This document shows, one piece after another, positions 1 through 8,828 of a stretch of DNA of 64,000 bases. The stretch lies in the NCBI RefSeq assembly GCF_008329715.1, contig NZ_VTSR01000006.1:496001-560000 (forward strand). The letters run 5' to 3'. Each line of letters opens with the position of its first letter. Positions within the stretch are counted from its first letter, which is position 1. Origin of the DNA: Gimesia chilikensis. GTDB taxonomy: Bacteria; Planctomycetota; Planctomycetia; Planctomycetales; Planctomycetaceae. The position numbers and the translations under genes were made by a program. The notes beneath the pieces are model-generated. The model saw only the letters and a program-made list of their open reading frames with translations, was not told where the DNA came from and made no database searches.

Positions 1-733
1 TCCCGGTGGGAGGCTTGAGATTCAGAATTGGCGTCTGTCCGGGGCGCATGGTTGTTCCCTGGAACGTGGCCGGCAGGTAACCGCTGCCCCAGGCGGGCGG
101 TCCCCCTTTTACGCCGCCCCCTGGATCCGGCAGGACCACAAAGGCGGGCATGTCTGCATTCTCGGAACCCAAACCGTAGGCCACCCAGCTGCCCACACTC
201 GGATGCCCCATCAGGATGCTGCCTGTATTCATCTGGTAGACCGACTGCGGATGATTCACGCTGTCACCATGCAGCGAGCGGATCACACACAGGTCGTCCA
301 CAAGTGCGCCGGTGTGCGGCAGAAAGTCACTGACTTCCAGTCCCGACTCACCGCGTTTGCGAAAGGGTTTGATGGGTGCCAGCAGAGGATTCTGTGCCAC
401 CTTGCGGCGCGTCATGACTTTGCCGAAACTTTCGGGCAGTGGTTTGCCCGCGTATTTGATCAGATCCGGTTTGGGATCCCACAGATCGACGTGACTGGGA
501 CCGCCGTGCATGAAGAGCCAGATGATTCGTTTGGCGCGCGGAGGAAAGTCCGGTTTGCTGGAAGAGAGCGCTGAGTTCGCTGCAGCGTGCGCCGGCTGTT
601 CCTGTTGCAGCAATGCGTTCAGAGCCAGCATACCCATTCCACCGCCGGCATTCTGCAGCAACTCGCGACGGTTCATCAGACCGGAGCAGGCAGGGCCGTG
701 TGAAACTTGTCTCTGATGTTGATACTGACGCAT
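1..733 (-). CDS. DUF1501 family protein, 3' part outside the window
   Basis: The leftward frame is open from an ATG at 733 to the window edge, giving 244 visible residues; the C-terminal part is missing. DUF1501 proteins are exported, sulfatase-superfamily-like proteins common in planctomycetes, usually paired with DUF1549/DUF1553 cytochrome-type proteins; their substrate is unknown. The N-terminus carries MNRRELLQNAGGGMGMLALN about 20 residues in, a twin-arginine-like segment with RR followed by a hydrophobic stretch. After it come IIWLFMHGGPSHVDLWDPKP and PLPESFGKVM, which are typical of the family. A second possible start is the ATG at 676, directly before NRREL. No partner gene is visible because the neighbour on that side lies outside the window. 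Family assignment is firm; function is not known. Confidence 0.88.
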   Translation of the reverse strand, partial: MRQYQHQRQVSHGPACSGLMNRRELLQNAGGGMGMLALNALLQQEQPAHAAANSALSSSKPDFPPRAKRIIWLFMHGGPSHVDLWDPKPDLIKYAGKPLPESFGKVMTRRKVAQNPLLAPIKPFRKRGESGLEVSDFLPHTGALVDDLCVIRSLHGDSVNHPQSVYQMNTGSILMGHPSVGSWVAYGLGSENADMPAFVVLPDPGGGVKGGPPAWGSGYLPATFQGTTMRPGQTPILNLKPPTG

Positions 734-1291
734 GCAGACAGTTCCCTGGGGATGAGGTGCAGATGACTGCTCCTACTATATCAGGGAGTGCGGGAGGCCT
801 CGACTGAATTCAGAACGGAATTCGCTTTTGTCGAAAAATGAGTGTCCGCAGTCCTGGCACGCCGAGCTGAGAGACATACGTGAAATTCGGCTTCTGGGAC
901 GCTGCTAATCGAACACCGGACTACGGGTTCCGTTTCGTCATTTTTTTGAACAAAGCCGAACGGGATTCAAAATATCCTGACTTTTTTCTTTCGATTCTGA
1001 AACCAGTTCATAGCTGCGGAAGTATTCCTGACGCGGGGTTCACCTCATGATTCTTCTTGAATCATGACTGTTTCTTTTTGGCATCATGTTGTTTTGCAGC
1101 ATCGTTTGTGTCCTGTCTGGCTGGTCAGACATAAAGAGTTCCCGGATTTTCCCGTTTTTCTGAAATCAGAAACAAACCGACTCCGGAAACTAAGCTATAT
1201 GAATACTGACCAGGCGCACGCGAAGGTCATCAGCAGTCCTGCAGACAGAGTGTGAATCAGAAACAATCATTCACAGTATCAGTAATAAAAG
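734..1291. other. Divergent intergenic region without a recognisable gene
   Basis: This 558-base gap separates the leftward DUF1501 gene from the rightward DUF3300-like gene and must hold the promoters of both. I see AT-rich stretches around 935-990 but no promoter pair I would defend, no RNA gene and no repeat. Short open frames here have no ribosome binding site and unlikely composition. Confidence 0.5.
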
Positions 1292-1303
1292 ATGGGGAGA
1301 TCA

Positions 1304-3061
1304 ATGACTTCAACTTCAACGAGTTACTTGAAAGGATTCATCACCATCACCGCCGGCCTCTGTGTTCTGCTGCAGGCCGATCTGGCCAGCGCACAACAGC
1401 CCGGTCCCCTGGCAGCACAAAATAACAGAACACTGTCACCACGTGCGATCGAAAGTCTGGTGACCGGCATCGCCTTCTATCCGGATGAGCTGGTCGAGAC
1501 CATCCTGCAGGCAGCCCAACATCCCCTGGCGATCCGTCAGGCTTCCGAAAAAACAACCGGCCGGTTCGGCGGTCGATTTGCGCAACGGGTGCAACAATTC
1601 AATCAGAGTACAGACCCGAGTGTCGCGCAGCTCAATCAGCATCCCGAGATCCTGGCACAATTGAATGACAATCTTGCGACCACGACTTTACTGGGGCGCG
1701 TGTATCAGACACAGCCCGACGATGTCTGGCGGGCGATTGATAAACTGCGGGCCGAAGTCGATGCAGCACTGGAGGAAGAACCGCAGCAGTTCGTCGATGC
1801 CAGTGGTGCACCGTTGACAGGTCAGGCCGCGTATGTAGCGGCAGCCGGTTATGTCGCCGGTCGATACTTTGTACCCGCGACCATGTCAGAACTCTACGTG
1901 GCTTATGCGCATCCACAACAAACCACGACGACCGCCGTCTATGAAGGACCATATGCTTCCGGATCGGCCACGCAAACCACGACCACGGGTCCTTACGGTC
2001 ACGCGACCGCTTCGACCGGCAGCAGTTCCACCACTTACACGGGACCGAACGGAAACACCGTCACCGGAAATACCCAGGGAGGCAGCGTCGTTTATCAGAA
2101 TGGTCCGACGACCGCAGGTGCTGGTGCGGCGACCACTACGATCACTGGTCCCCAGGGAAATTCCGCCACCGCGACCGGAGCAGGCATTGCCGGCAAGACG
2201 ACCGTGGGTGGTACGACTTACTTTGGCGCTGCGGGAGGAGGGACCGTCAATACTTCAAACGGACTCTCTGCCAGTGGTGCCGGACAGGTCAGCGGATCAG
2301 TCGCGCAGACACAGACCGGTGCGCAGTACAACACCCAGTCCAGCGGGGCGATCACTACGAATACCGGCGTCGACGCGTATGGCAGTCGCAACACGAGTGG
2401 CAGCGTCAATCAGAATGCCGATGGCTCTGTGAGCGGCGTCCGGTCTTCCTCGACTGCGATTCAGGGAAATAACGGTTACGCGAACGTGCAACACAACAGC
2501 TCCGGCACTGCCACCGGAAATGGTACGGGCACCTACAATGGTTCCACCACAGTCGATTCGAGTAAAGGATCGGCTGCGGTCAGTACCACAGCGGGCGATG
2601 GTCAGGTCAGTTCGACAGTGACCACGCAGAACGGTTCCAAGACCGGCACCCTGGGAGATGGCCAGGTGGGCCAGGGGTCGTCTACAGCCAGCAGTCGTCA
2701 AGCGACGGGCAGTCAACAGGGCTCTTACCGGGCCAGCCGTCAGAAGAGTGCTGCGAATTCGCGGTACAGTCAATCCTCAAGTCAGCAGATTGCCTCGGGC
2801 CTGCAGAGCATGCAGAAGAACTGGGAACAGCTCAGCCAGAAGATGAACCGTTCTTCCCAGGCGGCAGCCGCACAGCGTAATACGCGGACTTACTCACAAC
2901 AGCGTCCGACGTCCGGCTATTCACGGAGTTCAGGATACGGTTCGAACTACTCGAGCCGGAATGCAGCAAGTTCCCGCGGCAGTTCCTCTTATTCGAGAGG
3001 CAGTGCTTCTCCGGGAAGTGGCCGGGGTTCTTCAGGTCGATCCCGCGGTGGTCGCAGATAA
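1304..3061 (+). CDS. Secreted DUF3300-like protein with long Ser/Thr/Gly repeat tail
   Basis: An exported 585-residue protein of unknown function. The start at 1304 is chosen because GGGGAG ends five bases before it; the in-frame ATG at 1292 overlaps this Shine-Dalgarno sequence. A signal peptide covers about residues 1-31 (hydrophobic core ITITAGLCVLLQADLASA). Residues of about 45-190 resemble DUF3300, with SLVTGIAFYPDELVETILQA matching that family's 'iAlYPDpLlaqiL' pattern. From about 200 to 400 the chain is low complexity, rich in Thr, Gly, Ser and Asn, with recurring TGPxGN units. The last 130 residues are Ser/Arg/Gln/Tyr-rich and basic. Such composition suits an extracellular or envelope-associated fibrous protein, but that is inference. 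A strong terminator follows directly. Confidence 0.75.
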   Translation: MTSTSTSYLKGFITITAGLCVLLQADLASAQQPGPLAAQNNRTLSPRAIESLVTGIAFYPDELVETILQAAQHPLAIRQASEKTTGRFGGRFAQRVQQFNQSTDPSVAQLNQHPEILAQLNDNLATTTLLGRVYQTQPDDVWRAIDKLRAEVDAALEEEPQQFVDASGAPLTGQAAYVAAAGYVAGRYFVPATMSELYVAYAHPQQTTTTAVYEGPYASGSATQTTTTGPYGHATASTGSSSTTYTGPNGNTVTGNTQGGSVVYQNGPTTAGAGAATTTITGPQGNSATATGAGIAGKTTVGGTTYFGAAGGGTVNTSNGLSASGAGQVSGSVAQTQTGAQYNTQSSGAITTNTGVDAYGSRNTSGSVNQNADGSVSGVRSSSTAIQGNNGYANVQHNSSGTATGNGTGTYNGSTTVDSSKGSAAVSTTAGDGQVSSTVTTQNGSKTGTLGDGQVGQGSSTASSRQATGSQQGSYRASRQKSAANSRYSQSSSQQIASGLQSMQKNWEQLSQKMNRSSQAAAAQRNTRTYSQQRPTSGYSRSSGYGSNYSSRNAASSRGSSSYSRGSASPGSGRGSSGRSRGGRR

Positions 3062-3083
3062 GCGAAACTGATATCAGCGGATC

Positions 3084-3125
3084 AACGGGCCTTTGTTCTC
3101 AACCGAACAGAGGCCCGTTTTTTTT
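3084..3125 (+). terminator. Rho-independent terminator after the DUF3300-like gene
   Basis: The arm AACGGGCCT (3084-3092) pairs with AGGCCCGTT (3111-3119). The stem continues inward through TTGTTC/GAACAG with one G-T wobble, closes on a six-base loop, and is followed by eight consecutive T residues (3118-3125). Confidence 0.9.
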
Positions 3126-3278
3126 GTCTGTGAAAAGAAATGACTTAAATACTGCGGGCTTCCCAGAAAAAAACGTTACAATGATTCTTGCAGTTCTGTT
3201 TAAACTACAGGAGTGACAATTCCAGCGGTCAGGTTCCTGCGCGCTAATCTGACTGTCACCTCAAACCGGCAGGCGACC

Positions 3279-4004
3279 ATGGTGAAGCAGAAACGATTTC
3301 TGATCGGTGTCAGTGAGATCATCACTATCCTGGTGATTCTCGCCATCCTGGCCATGCTGATCATTCCGGAAACGAAACAGATTGTTAACGGGGGACACAG
3401 AGAACGTTTTCGCAATCAACTGAAACTGGTAGGCCTGGCTTGCCATGAATACCAGTCGGAGTATGGTTGCCTGCCCCCTGTTGTCATTTCGGACGAGAGA
3501 GGCAGGTCGATTCACAGCTGGCGGGCGATTCTGCTTCCCTGGCTGGAATCGCGGGGGAGGACAGAGCCACCAGCTTTTGTGTATTCTTTCAACGACCCCT
3601 GGTTCAGCCCTGCAAACCGGCAGGCGGCACTGGATAACCCCGATCTCTATACCATGCTGGTCACCACTGACGGCAGAGAGGTTGTTCAGAAATCAAAATT
3701 AGCAGCCGTGATCGGCGCGCAGACTTACTGGAGCCCCTCTGGTGAATGCCGTCGTCTGCCACTGGAGGCGAATCAGGATGAACGTCACATTCTGCTGCTG
3801 GAAATCCCCAATCTGTACGGTGCATGGAGCCAGCCCAATGACGTCACCCTGGACGAGGTGCTGACACTCAGTAAGAATCAGCAGTTTGAACCGAATGGTG
3901 CACACGTTTTATTTGATGACGGCAGTGTCACCTGGTTCGCTCCTGAAGCACTGACCGAGGCGAATTTACGCCGCCTGCTCTGTCCGTTTGACACAACCAA
4001 ATAA
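3279..4004 (+). CDS. DUF1559-like protein with pilin-type N-terminal helix
   Basis: A 241-residue protein related to the DUF1559 family, which in planctomycetes combines a type IV pilin-like N-terminal helix with a beta-rich outer domain. The basic N-terminus MVKQKRF precedes the hydrophobic stretch IITILVILAILAMLIIPETK. The usual GFTLIELL processing motif is replaced by LIGVSEIITIL, so it may not be handled by prepilin peptidase. The segment RNQLKLVGLACHEYQSEYGCLPP matches the family's conserved 'nNLKqigLAlhnYhd...fPP' block, split here by unusual residues. The C-terminus has HVLFDDGSVTWF, similar to the family's H...DG motif. A GTG at 3213 would add 22 residues but its CAGGAG abuts the start codon; the ATG at 3279 has GGCAGG upstream. 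Role unknown. Confidence 0.7.
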   Translation: MVKQKRFLIGVSEIITILVILAILAMLIIPETKQIVNGGHRERFRNQLKLVGLACHEYQSEYGCLPPVVISDERGRSIHSWRAILLPWLESRGRTEPPAFVYSFNDPWFSPANRQAALDNPDLYTMLVTTDGREVVQKSKLAAVIGAQTYWSPSGECRRLPLEANQDERHILLLEIPNLYGAWSQPNDVTLDEVLTLSKNQQFEPNGAHVLFDDGSVTWFAPEALTEANLRRLLCPFDTTK

Positions 4005-4163
4005 AGCGGCTTGTTTTCGTCGCAGAGATTGTCTCGAGTGAGGATACTTTCCCTTCTCAGAGCGATATCTGCTATACTGATCTGAGACGGATTATCCAAT
4101 CTGTTGTGGGGAGACCATATCTGTGCTTACTCACAGTTCCTTGAGAGACAGAGCCTGACGCTG

Positions 4164-4487
4164 ATGAAGTTTCCGCTGCATCGCTTCGAAATAGAAACCA
4201 ATTCCGAGAGACAACTCGCGGGGGAAGTGCAACGGGAACTCCTGAGTGTACCGAAGATTGTAAAACAGGAATTCTCGGAGCAGGAATGGTTTGCTTTTCG
4301 ACTGGTCCTGGAAGAGTACGTGGTGGAACTTTTAAAAGAGAGGCGATCCGCCGCCCTCCGTTCCCGGCACGGAATAGCGGGAAGCTGTCAGCTGAGCGTC
4401 CTGTTTGAGCAGAGACAGATTTTGATCTCTTTTAACGGACAGGAAAAAGTACTGCAGTATCCGGAAGATGGTCCGGTGGTTTCGTAA
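4164..4487 (+). CDS. Small protein, possibly a degenerate GHKL (anti-sigma-type) ATPase
   Basis: A 107-residue cytoplasmic protein with no signal peptide or membrane segment. I do not recognise it with certainty. The segment FRLVLEEYVVELLKERR lines up with the N-box of small planctomycete anti-sigma-like ATP-binding proteins (pattern LALEEALVNAIKHGN), and the following QLSVLFEQRQILISFNG resembles the next beta-hairpin. The Asn that coordinates Mg-ATP is replaced by Glu and the glycine-rich lid is missing, so ATP binding is unlikely. A TTG at 4104 would extend it by 20 residues; the ATG at 4164 is preferred. It ends 15 bases before the leucine-rich-repeat gene, so the two are probably co-transcribed. 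Confidence 0.55.
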   Translation: MKFPLHRFEIETNSERQLAGEVQRELLSVPKIVKQEFSEQEWFAFRLVLEEYVVELLKERRSAALRSRHGIAGSCQLSVLFEQRQILISFNGQEKVLQYPEDGPVVS

Positions 4488-4502
4488 GGGGCAGACGGGG
4501 AA

Positions 4503-5624
4503 GTGAAATATCACAGTCAGCTCAAATGGTGTTTATTGCTCTTACTTCTGCTGGGAGGAGCGGTCTTTTTCCGGTACTTCACTGATGATCCGCTGACAGC
4601 CGCCAAAACACAACTGAGTGCAAAAGGCTATAAAGTCAAGGCAATTCACTACTCCAATCCCATCGACGACTCGCTCGGGAAACTTAAAAAGATTCTCAAC
4701 AGGGAATCACTCAGAGTGACCTGCATCGAATGGTATACTCCCCGGGAATCCCTGGAAATCAAGGAAGAACTTGACAGGCTTGCTCCCTATATAGAAACAC
4801 TCCAGTGTGGCTTAACCAAAGTCTCCGACCAGGATGCCCTGATCCTCGGAAAGATGCATCAGTTGAAAAACCTGCAGGTTTATGGCCCGGACCTGTCGGC
4901 GCGGGGAGTCTCGCAGCTCTCTCAGCTGAAGCACCTGACCTGGCTGGAACTTTATGCGCCGCAAGCGACCGACGAATCACTCCGCTGGTTAGAGGAGAAT
5001 GATCAATTAAGCTGGCTCTATCTGTCTGATTCCCAGGCAGGAACTGCAACCATGCAACGCATTGCCCATCATCGAGAGATGGTGCGTCTCGATTTGCAGG
5101 GAACCAGGATTGAATCTTCTGACCTGCAATATCTAACGGGCTTTCCTCGACTACACATGCTGGAATTAAACAGGACCTTCATTGATGATCGGGCTGCGGC
5201 TTATCTCGGTCAGATGCAGTCTCTCGGCACACTCTATTTGAGTGAGACGGAAGTGGGTGACGAGGTCTGCCGGTCACTTGCGGAACTTCCTGAGTTGACA
5301 TCATTAAAACTCGACGACACCCTGGTGACTGATCAGGGTGTGCAGGCTCTGCTGGAAGGTCGTGCCCCACTGAAAGATCTTTCGTTGCGGCGTTGTGAAG
5401 TCACTGCCAAAGCATTCATGGAGGCCAGATCCTGGCCTGCCCAACTGGAGACCCTGTCAGTCCGTGGGACGGCGATTAATGGGAAAGAGATTCTGGCAAT
5501 AATCGAGAGTCATCCGTCTCTGATCATTGTCGGCTATAATCAGCGTGATACCGACTCAGAAATTATTGAACAAATCGATGCAATGCTTGAGAAACGCCGC
5601 GTGCATAATCAAAACCGCAGATAA
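4503..5624 (+). CDS. Membrane-anchored leucine-rich-repeat protein
   Basis: A 373-residue protein with an N-terminal membrane anchor or uncleaved signal (WCLLLLLLLGGAVFFRYF, about residues 9-26) followed by at least eight leucine-rich repeats from about 100 to 340. Examples are LKNLQVYGPDLSARGVSQL, LTWLELYAPQATDESLRWL and LTSLKLDDTLVTDQGVQALL, whose 'L..L.L..T.vtD.g...L' rhythm is that of the internalin/RNI-like repeats common in planctomycetes. Such repeats bind proteins; no enzyme domain is present. The outer domain should lie in the periplasm. Translation appears to start at a GTG. The gene sits 15 bases after the small putative GHKL-like gene. Confidence 0.8.
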   Translation: MKYHSQLKWCLLLLLLLGGAVFFRYFTDDPLTAAKTQLSAKGYKVKAIHYSNPIDDSLGKLKKILNRESLRVTCIEWYTPRESLEIKEELDRLAPYIETLQCGLTKVSDQDALILGKMHQLKNLQVYGPDLSARGVSQLSQLKHLTWLELYAPQATDESLRWLEENDQLSWLYLSDSQAGTATMQRIAHHREMVRLDLQGTRIESSDLQYLTGFPRLHMLELNRTFIDDRAAAYLGQMQSLGTLYLSETEVGDEVCRSLAELPELTSLKLDDTLVTDQGVQALLEGRAPLKDLSLRRCEVTAKAFMEARSWPAQLETLSVRGTAINGKEILAIIESHPSLIIVGYNQRDTDSEIIEQIDAMLEKRRVHNQNRR

Positions 5625-5678
5625 GACGTTTGACGGCATTACCAGTCAACCAGCTAACAAAACATAAGGAGCCTGAGC

Positions 5679-5987
5679 ATGTATAAGCCTCTCGCAATTT
5701 TTTTCCTGGTCCTTGGCCTGTCACTGATCAATACTTTTTCAACTTCAGCAAAGTTTCAGGCTCCCCAGCTTCCCAAAGAGGTGGCTACGATCAGTGTGGT
5801 TCAGACTCCCGATGGTCCCCAGCTGAAAATACAGGCGGGTGATCTGGTCTGTACGACAAAGGAACTGAAAGCGCAACGAAAAAAAGAAGAACCATGGACC
5901 GTGAAACCGGTGGGGGGCCAGGTTGAAATGCGGCGTGGTGATAAAGTCAATCAAGGCCCCATCATCAAAGTATTAATCCGTTTCTAA
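5679..5987 (+). CDS. Small secreted protein, paralogue 1 of a tandem pair
   Basis: A 102-residue exported protein with a signal peptide (about 1-25, core LAIFFLVLGLSLINTF) and a strong Shine-Dalgarno AAGGAG seven bases before the ATG. The mature part contains VVQTPDGPQLKIQAGDLVCT and ends in a short beta-rich segment closing with LIRF. The next gene encodes a protein of equal length with the same layout, so the pair arose by tandem duplication. A single Cys is conserved in both (VCTTK / TCTTS). I recognise no family; the regular spacing of hydrophobic residues suggests a small beta-sandwich or barrel in the periplasm. Probably co-transcribed with the second copy. Confidence 0.75.
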   Translation: MYKPLAIFFLVLGLSLINTFSTSAKFQAPQLPKEVATISVVQTPDGPQLKIQAGDLVCTTKELKAQRKKEEPWTVKPVGGQVEMRRGDKVNQGPIIKVLIRF

Positions 5988-6007
5988 GTCAGACAAAGGA
6001 ACCAAGG

Positions 6008-6316
6008 ATGTTCAAAGCCAAATCGATCTTAGTCCTGATGAGTTGTCTGCTCCTGATGTGTGCACTTCCCACCTCGGAAGGAAACCAGAAACCGAAAGGC
6101 GGGAATGAACTGGTCCGTCTGCGTGCGGTTCAGACCAGTGCCGGTCCGCAGTTGGAGATTAAGGCTGGTGACTTTACCTGTACCACTTCACTATTGACGG
6201 TCCGCCGAAAACAGGGGCAGCCGTTTACGGTCAAGCCGGGCAATGGCAAAGTGCAGGTGCATCGCGGGGGAACCATCTCGGAAGCGGGACAGATTGAAAT
6301 CGCACTGCGATTTTAA
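6008..6316 (+). CDS. Small secreted protein, paralogue 2 of a tandem pair
   Basis: A 102-residue exported protein, 20 bases after its paralogue, with signal peptide core SILVLMSCLLLMCALP. Its mature part has AVQTSAGPQLEIKAGDFTCT and PFTVKPGNGKVQVHRGG, matching VVQTPDGPQLKIQAGDLVCT and PWTVKPVGGQVEMRRGD of the first copy, and both end in LRF/IRF. The conserved core (QT..GPQL.I.AGD..CTT and TVKP..G.V...RG) marks the residues likely to matter. AAAGGAACCAAGG precedes the ATG. Function unknown; the identical length and layout without gaps suggest a recent or constrained duplication. Confidence 0.75.
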   Translation: MFKAKSILVLMSCLLLMCALPTSEGNQKPKGGNELVRLRAVQTSAGPQLEIKAGDFTCTTSLLTVRRKQGQPFTVKPGNGKVQVHRGGTISEAGQIEIALRF

Positions 6317-6381
6317 GTCATGGCCAGCAGCAGTCTGTGCCAGGTCGCGTTTCTTAATTCGGATGGGAAATACCAAAGACG

Positions 6382-6409
6382 TTTCAACCGGGGCTAACGC
6401 CCTGCGGCT
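6382..6409 (+). repeat. Interspersed repeat copy A (28 bp)
   Basis: The element reads CAACCGGGGCTAACGCCCTG within a 28-base unit (TTTC before it, CGGCT after CCTG). It recurs at 33638-33665 with two mismatches, in the same orientation and again between genes. It contains a GGGC-TAAC-GCCC hairpin. Elements of this look are scattered through planctomycete intergenic regions as far as I recall; no mobile gene accompanies it. Confidence 0.65.
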
Positions 6410-6545
6410 AATTGGCTTTACTGCTGTTGAAGTCCTGAAAATAAGAGTAACAGCAGCCCCTCGGCCACGGTGGATACTTACATAGCTAACGCTGTCGACC
6501 TCATGATCACACCGAAAACCATTAAATAAACGCTACCTGGAAGAG

Positions 6546-8819
6546 TTAATCGGTGACACTGCCTGCTTCGACGGTGGAGTGTTCCTCTGTCAGGAATTCC
6601 ATCTTGCCGCTTTTGACGTCGTAGAGAGCACCGACGACCATTACCTTGCCGGCCTGAACCAGATCCCTGATGACCTCGCTGCGTACGGAGATCTCGTGCA
6701 CGCTGCGGTAGACGTTGCGGCGGGCAACTTCGTCGACGAACTGCTCGCGCTCTTCGGGGCTCATTTCATCCAGGTGCTCACACGCTTCTTCATCGACGCA
6801 GGGGACGACTTCGTGCACGATGGAATCGAGGTGCGCACAGCCCGTGACCTGAGTGGGATCGCTGTGATCGCACATCAGCTGTACGGTGGAAGCGACGGCA
6901 CCACAGCGGGTATGCCCCAGCACCAGTACCAGTTTGACTCCTTCGACCGAGACGCCATATTCGATACTGCCCAGGGATTTATTACCGATCACATTGCCGG
7001 CAACGCGGACGCTCAGGATATCCCCGATGCCCAGATCGAGAACCAGTTCCGCAGGTACGCGTGAATCGATACAGCTCAGGACGACCGCCAGCGGGTGCTG
7101 TTCCCCTGCTGTCGCGTTGACCTGATGACCGAGATCGCGAGAGAGCCGATTTCCGGTATGGAAGCGTTCGTTGCCATCCTGGAGAATCTTGAGCACTTGT
7201 GCGGGAGTGATCTGGTCTTTGAGATCACGGGTGGAATAGTCGGCAAACTGAATTTCATCATGCAGTTGATACTTGCGTTTGAAGCCGCGCAGGTTGACCG
7301 AGATGCCGCGTGCAGGGCCGATCTTGGTTTTGAATTCCTGAATCAGACTCAGAATATCCGGGTCGATGTAATCGGTATTGCTGGCGTCGATCAGCATCTT
7401 GCTGCCGGACTCTGCCTCATTAAAGATCTGGTCCAGAGCCGCCCGGTTCAGGAAGCTGACCTGGTTGGCCAGTTCGATATGCAGGACATCGCCGCCGGCA
7501 TGTGTTTCGAGAATACGGCGAATGGGCTGACGCAGGCTGCTGTTCAAAATGAAGAGCAGACTGACTCCCAGGCCGATCAGAATTCCGATCAGCAGGTCGG
7601 TGAAAACAATGGAAAGCAGCGTGATGATGAAGGGGAGGAACTGATAGCGTCCCTCAGACCACATCTGTTTGAAGAGGGTAGGACTGGCGAGTTTGAAACC
7701 GGTGACCAGCAGAATCGCCGCCAGCGCTGCCAGCGGAATCAGATTCATATACATGGGGAGCAACGCGACCGCGATCAGCAGCAGGACCCCATGGAAAATA
7801 CAAGAGATTTTGGTTTTGGCTCCCGAGTTGACGTTAACCGAACCACGGACAATCACCGAGGTCACCGGCAGACCACCAATCAGGCCGGAGACCATGTTGC
7901 CAACCCCCTGAGCCACCAGTTCGCGGCTCGGCGGGGAGTTGCGGTTTTCAGGGTCCAGTTTGTCGACCGCTTCCAGGTTGAGCAGCGTTTCCAGTGATGC
8001 CACGATGGCAATCGTCGCGCCTGCCAGATAGACGGCGGGATTCAGTAACTGCGAAAAGTCGGGGAAGGTCAGGAAGGTTAATAGATCTTTAGCCGACTCA
8101 GCGACTGGGATCTGCACCATGTGACTGGCTTCAATCGCCCAGGGGCCTCCGAGTCGCTGGAACAGCAGGTGCATGGCCACGCCCAGTAGAACTACAATCA
8201 GCGGACCGGGGATCACCGAGTTCTTCAACAGCTTGACCCGTCCCCAGACGACGAGCAGTAGAATTGAGGTCAGCCCGACGGCAGCGGCTCCGAAATGGAA
8301 GTCCCCTTCGAAGACGGTCAGCAATTCGGAAAAGGTGTTCTGCTTGTCCGGCTGGGTGAAGGACATTTCCCCTTCCGGGTCGGTATCGTGGCCGACAACG
8401 TGGGGAATCTGTTTCAGAATCAGAATCACACCAATGGCGGCCAGCAGGCCTTTAATCACACTCGAAGGGAAAAACGCCGAGAGTGAACCGGCACGAACCA
8501 CTCCCAGAATGATCTGAATCACGCCGCCGACCATGACGGCCAGCAGGAATGCTTCAAACGATCCCAGGGTGGCGATCTGCGCAACGACGATGGCTGTCAA
8601 ACCGGCAGCAGGCCCACTGACGCTGGTACTTGATCCACTGATGGATCCGACGACCAGACCGCCGACAATACCGGCCAGCAGCCCTGAGAAGAGGGGGGCT
8701 CCGGATGCCAGGGCGATCCCCAGGCAGAGCGGCAGAGCCACAAGAAACACAACGAGACCTGAGGTCAGGTCACGGGGTAAGTACGAAAGCGGATACCCAG
8801 CGGCGCGCGCATCATTCAT
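6546..8819 (-). CDS. SulP-family anion transporter fused to STAS domain and beta-carbonic anhydrase
   Basis: A 757-residue membrane protein likely to take up bicarbonate (or sulfate) coupled to CO2/HCO3- conversion. Numbering is from the ATG at 8819; a TTG at 8828 is also in frame. Residues of about 10-430 form the SulP transporter with ten or more membrane helices (GLVVFLVALPLCLGIALASG, and SVSGPAAGLTAIVVAQ for the substrate-site region). Residues of about 445-520 are a STAS domain. From about 535 to the end is a beta-class carbonic anhydrase with the zinc ligand motifs CIDSR (C583, D585, R587) and GHTRCG (H636, C639), all intact. Such fusions are known in bacteria and point to bicarbonate as substrate. 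The transporter part is of full length and there is no sign of frameshift. Confidence 0.92.
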   Translation of the reverse strand: MNDARAAGYPLSYLPRDLTSGLVVFLVALPLCLGIALASGAPLFSGLLAGIVGGLVVGSISGSSTSVSGPAAGLTAIVVAQIATLGSFEAFLLAVMVGGVIQIILGVVRAGSLSAFFPSSVIKGLLAAIGVILILKQIPHVVGHDTDPEGEMSFTQPDKQNTFSELLTVFEGDFHFGAAAVGLTSILLLVVWGRVKLLKNSVIPGPLIVVLLGVAMHLLFQRLGGPWAIEASHMVQIPVAESAKDLLTFLTFPDFSQLLNPAVYLAGATIAIVASLETLLNLEAVDKLDPENRNSPPSRELVAQGVGNMVSGLIGGLPVTSVIVRGSVNVNSGAKTKISCIFHGVLLLIAVALLPMYMNLIPLAALAAILLVTGFKLASPTLFKQMWSEGRYQFLPFIITLLSIVFTDLLIGILIGLGVSLLFILNSSLRQPIRRILETHAGGDVLHIELANQVSFLNRAALDQIFNEAESGSKMLIDASNTDYIDPDILSLIQEFKTKIGPARGISVNLRGFKRKYQLHDEIQFADYSTRDLKDQITPAQVLKILQDGNERFHTGNRLSRDLGHQVNATAGEQHPLAVVLSCIDSRVPAELVLDLGIGDILSVRVAGNVIGNKSLGSIEYGVSVEGVKLVLVLGHTRCGAVASTVQLMCDHSDPTQVTGCAHLDSIVHEVVPCVDEEACEHLDEMSPEEREQFVDEVARRNVYRSVHEISVRSEVIRDLVQAGKVMVVGALYDVKSGKMEFLTEEHSTVEAGSVTD

Positions 8820-8828
8820 AGCAGTCAA

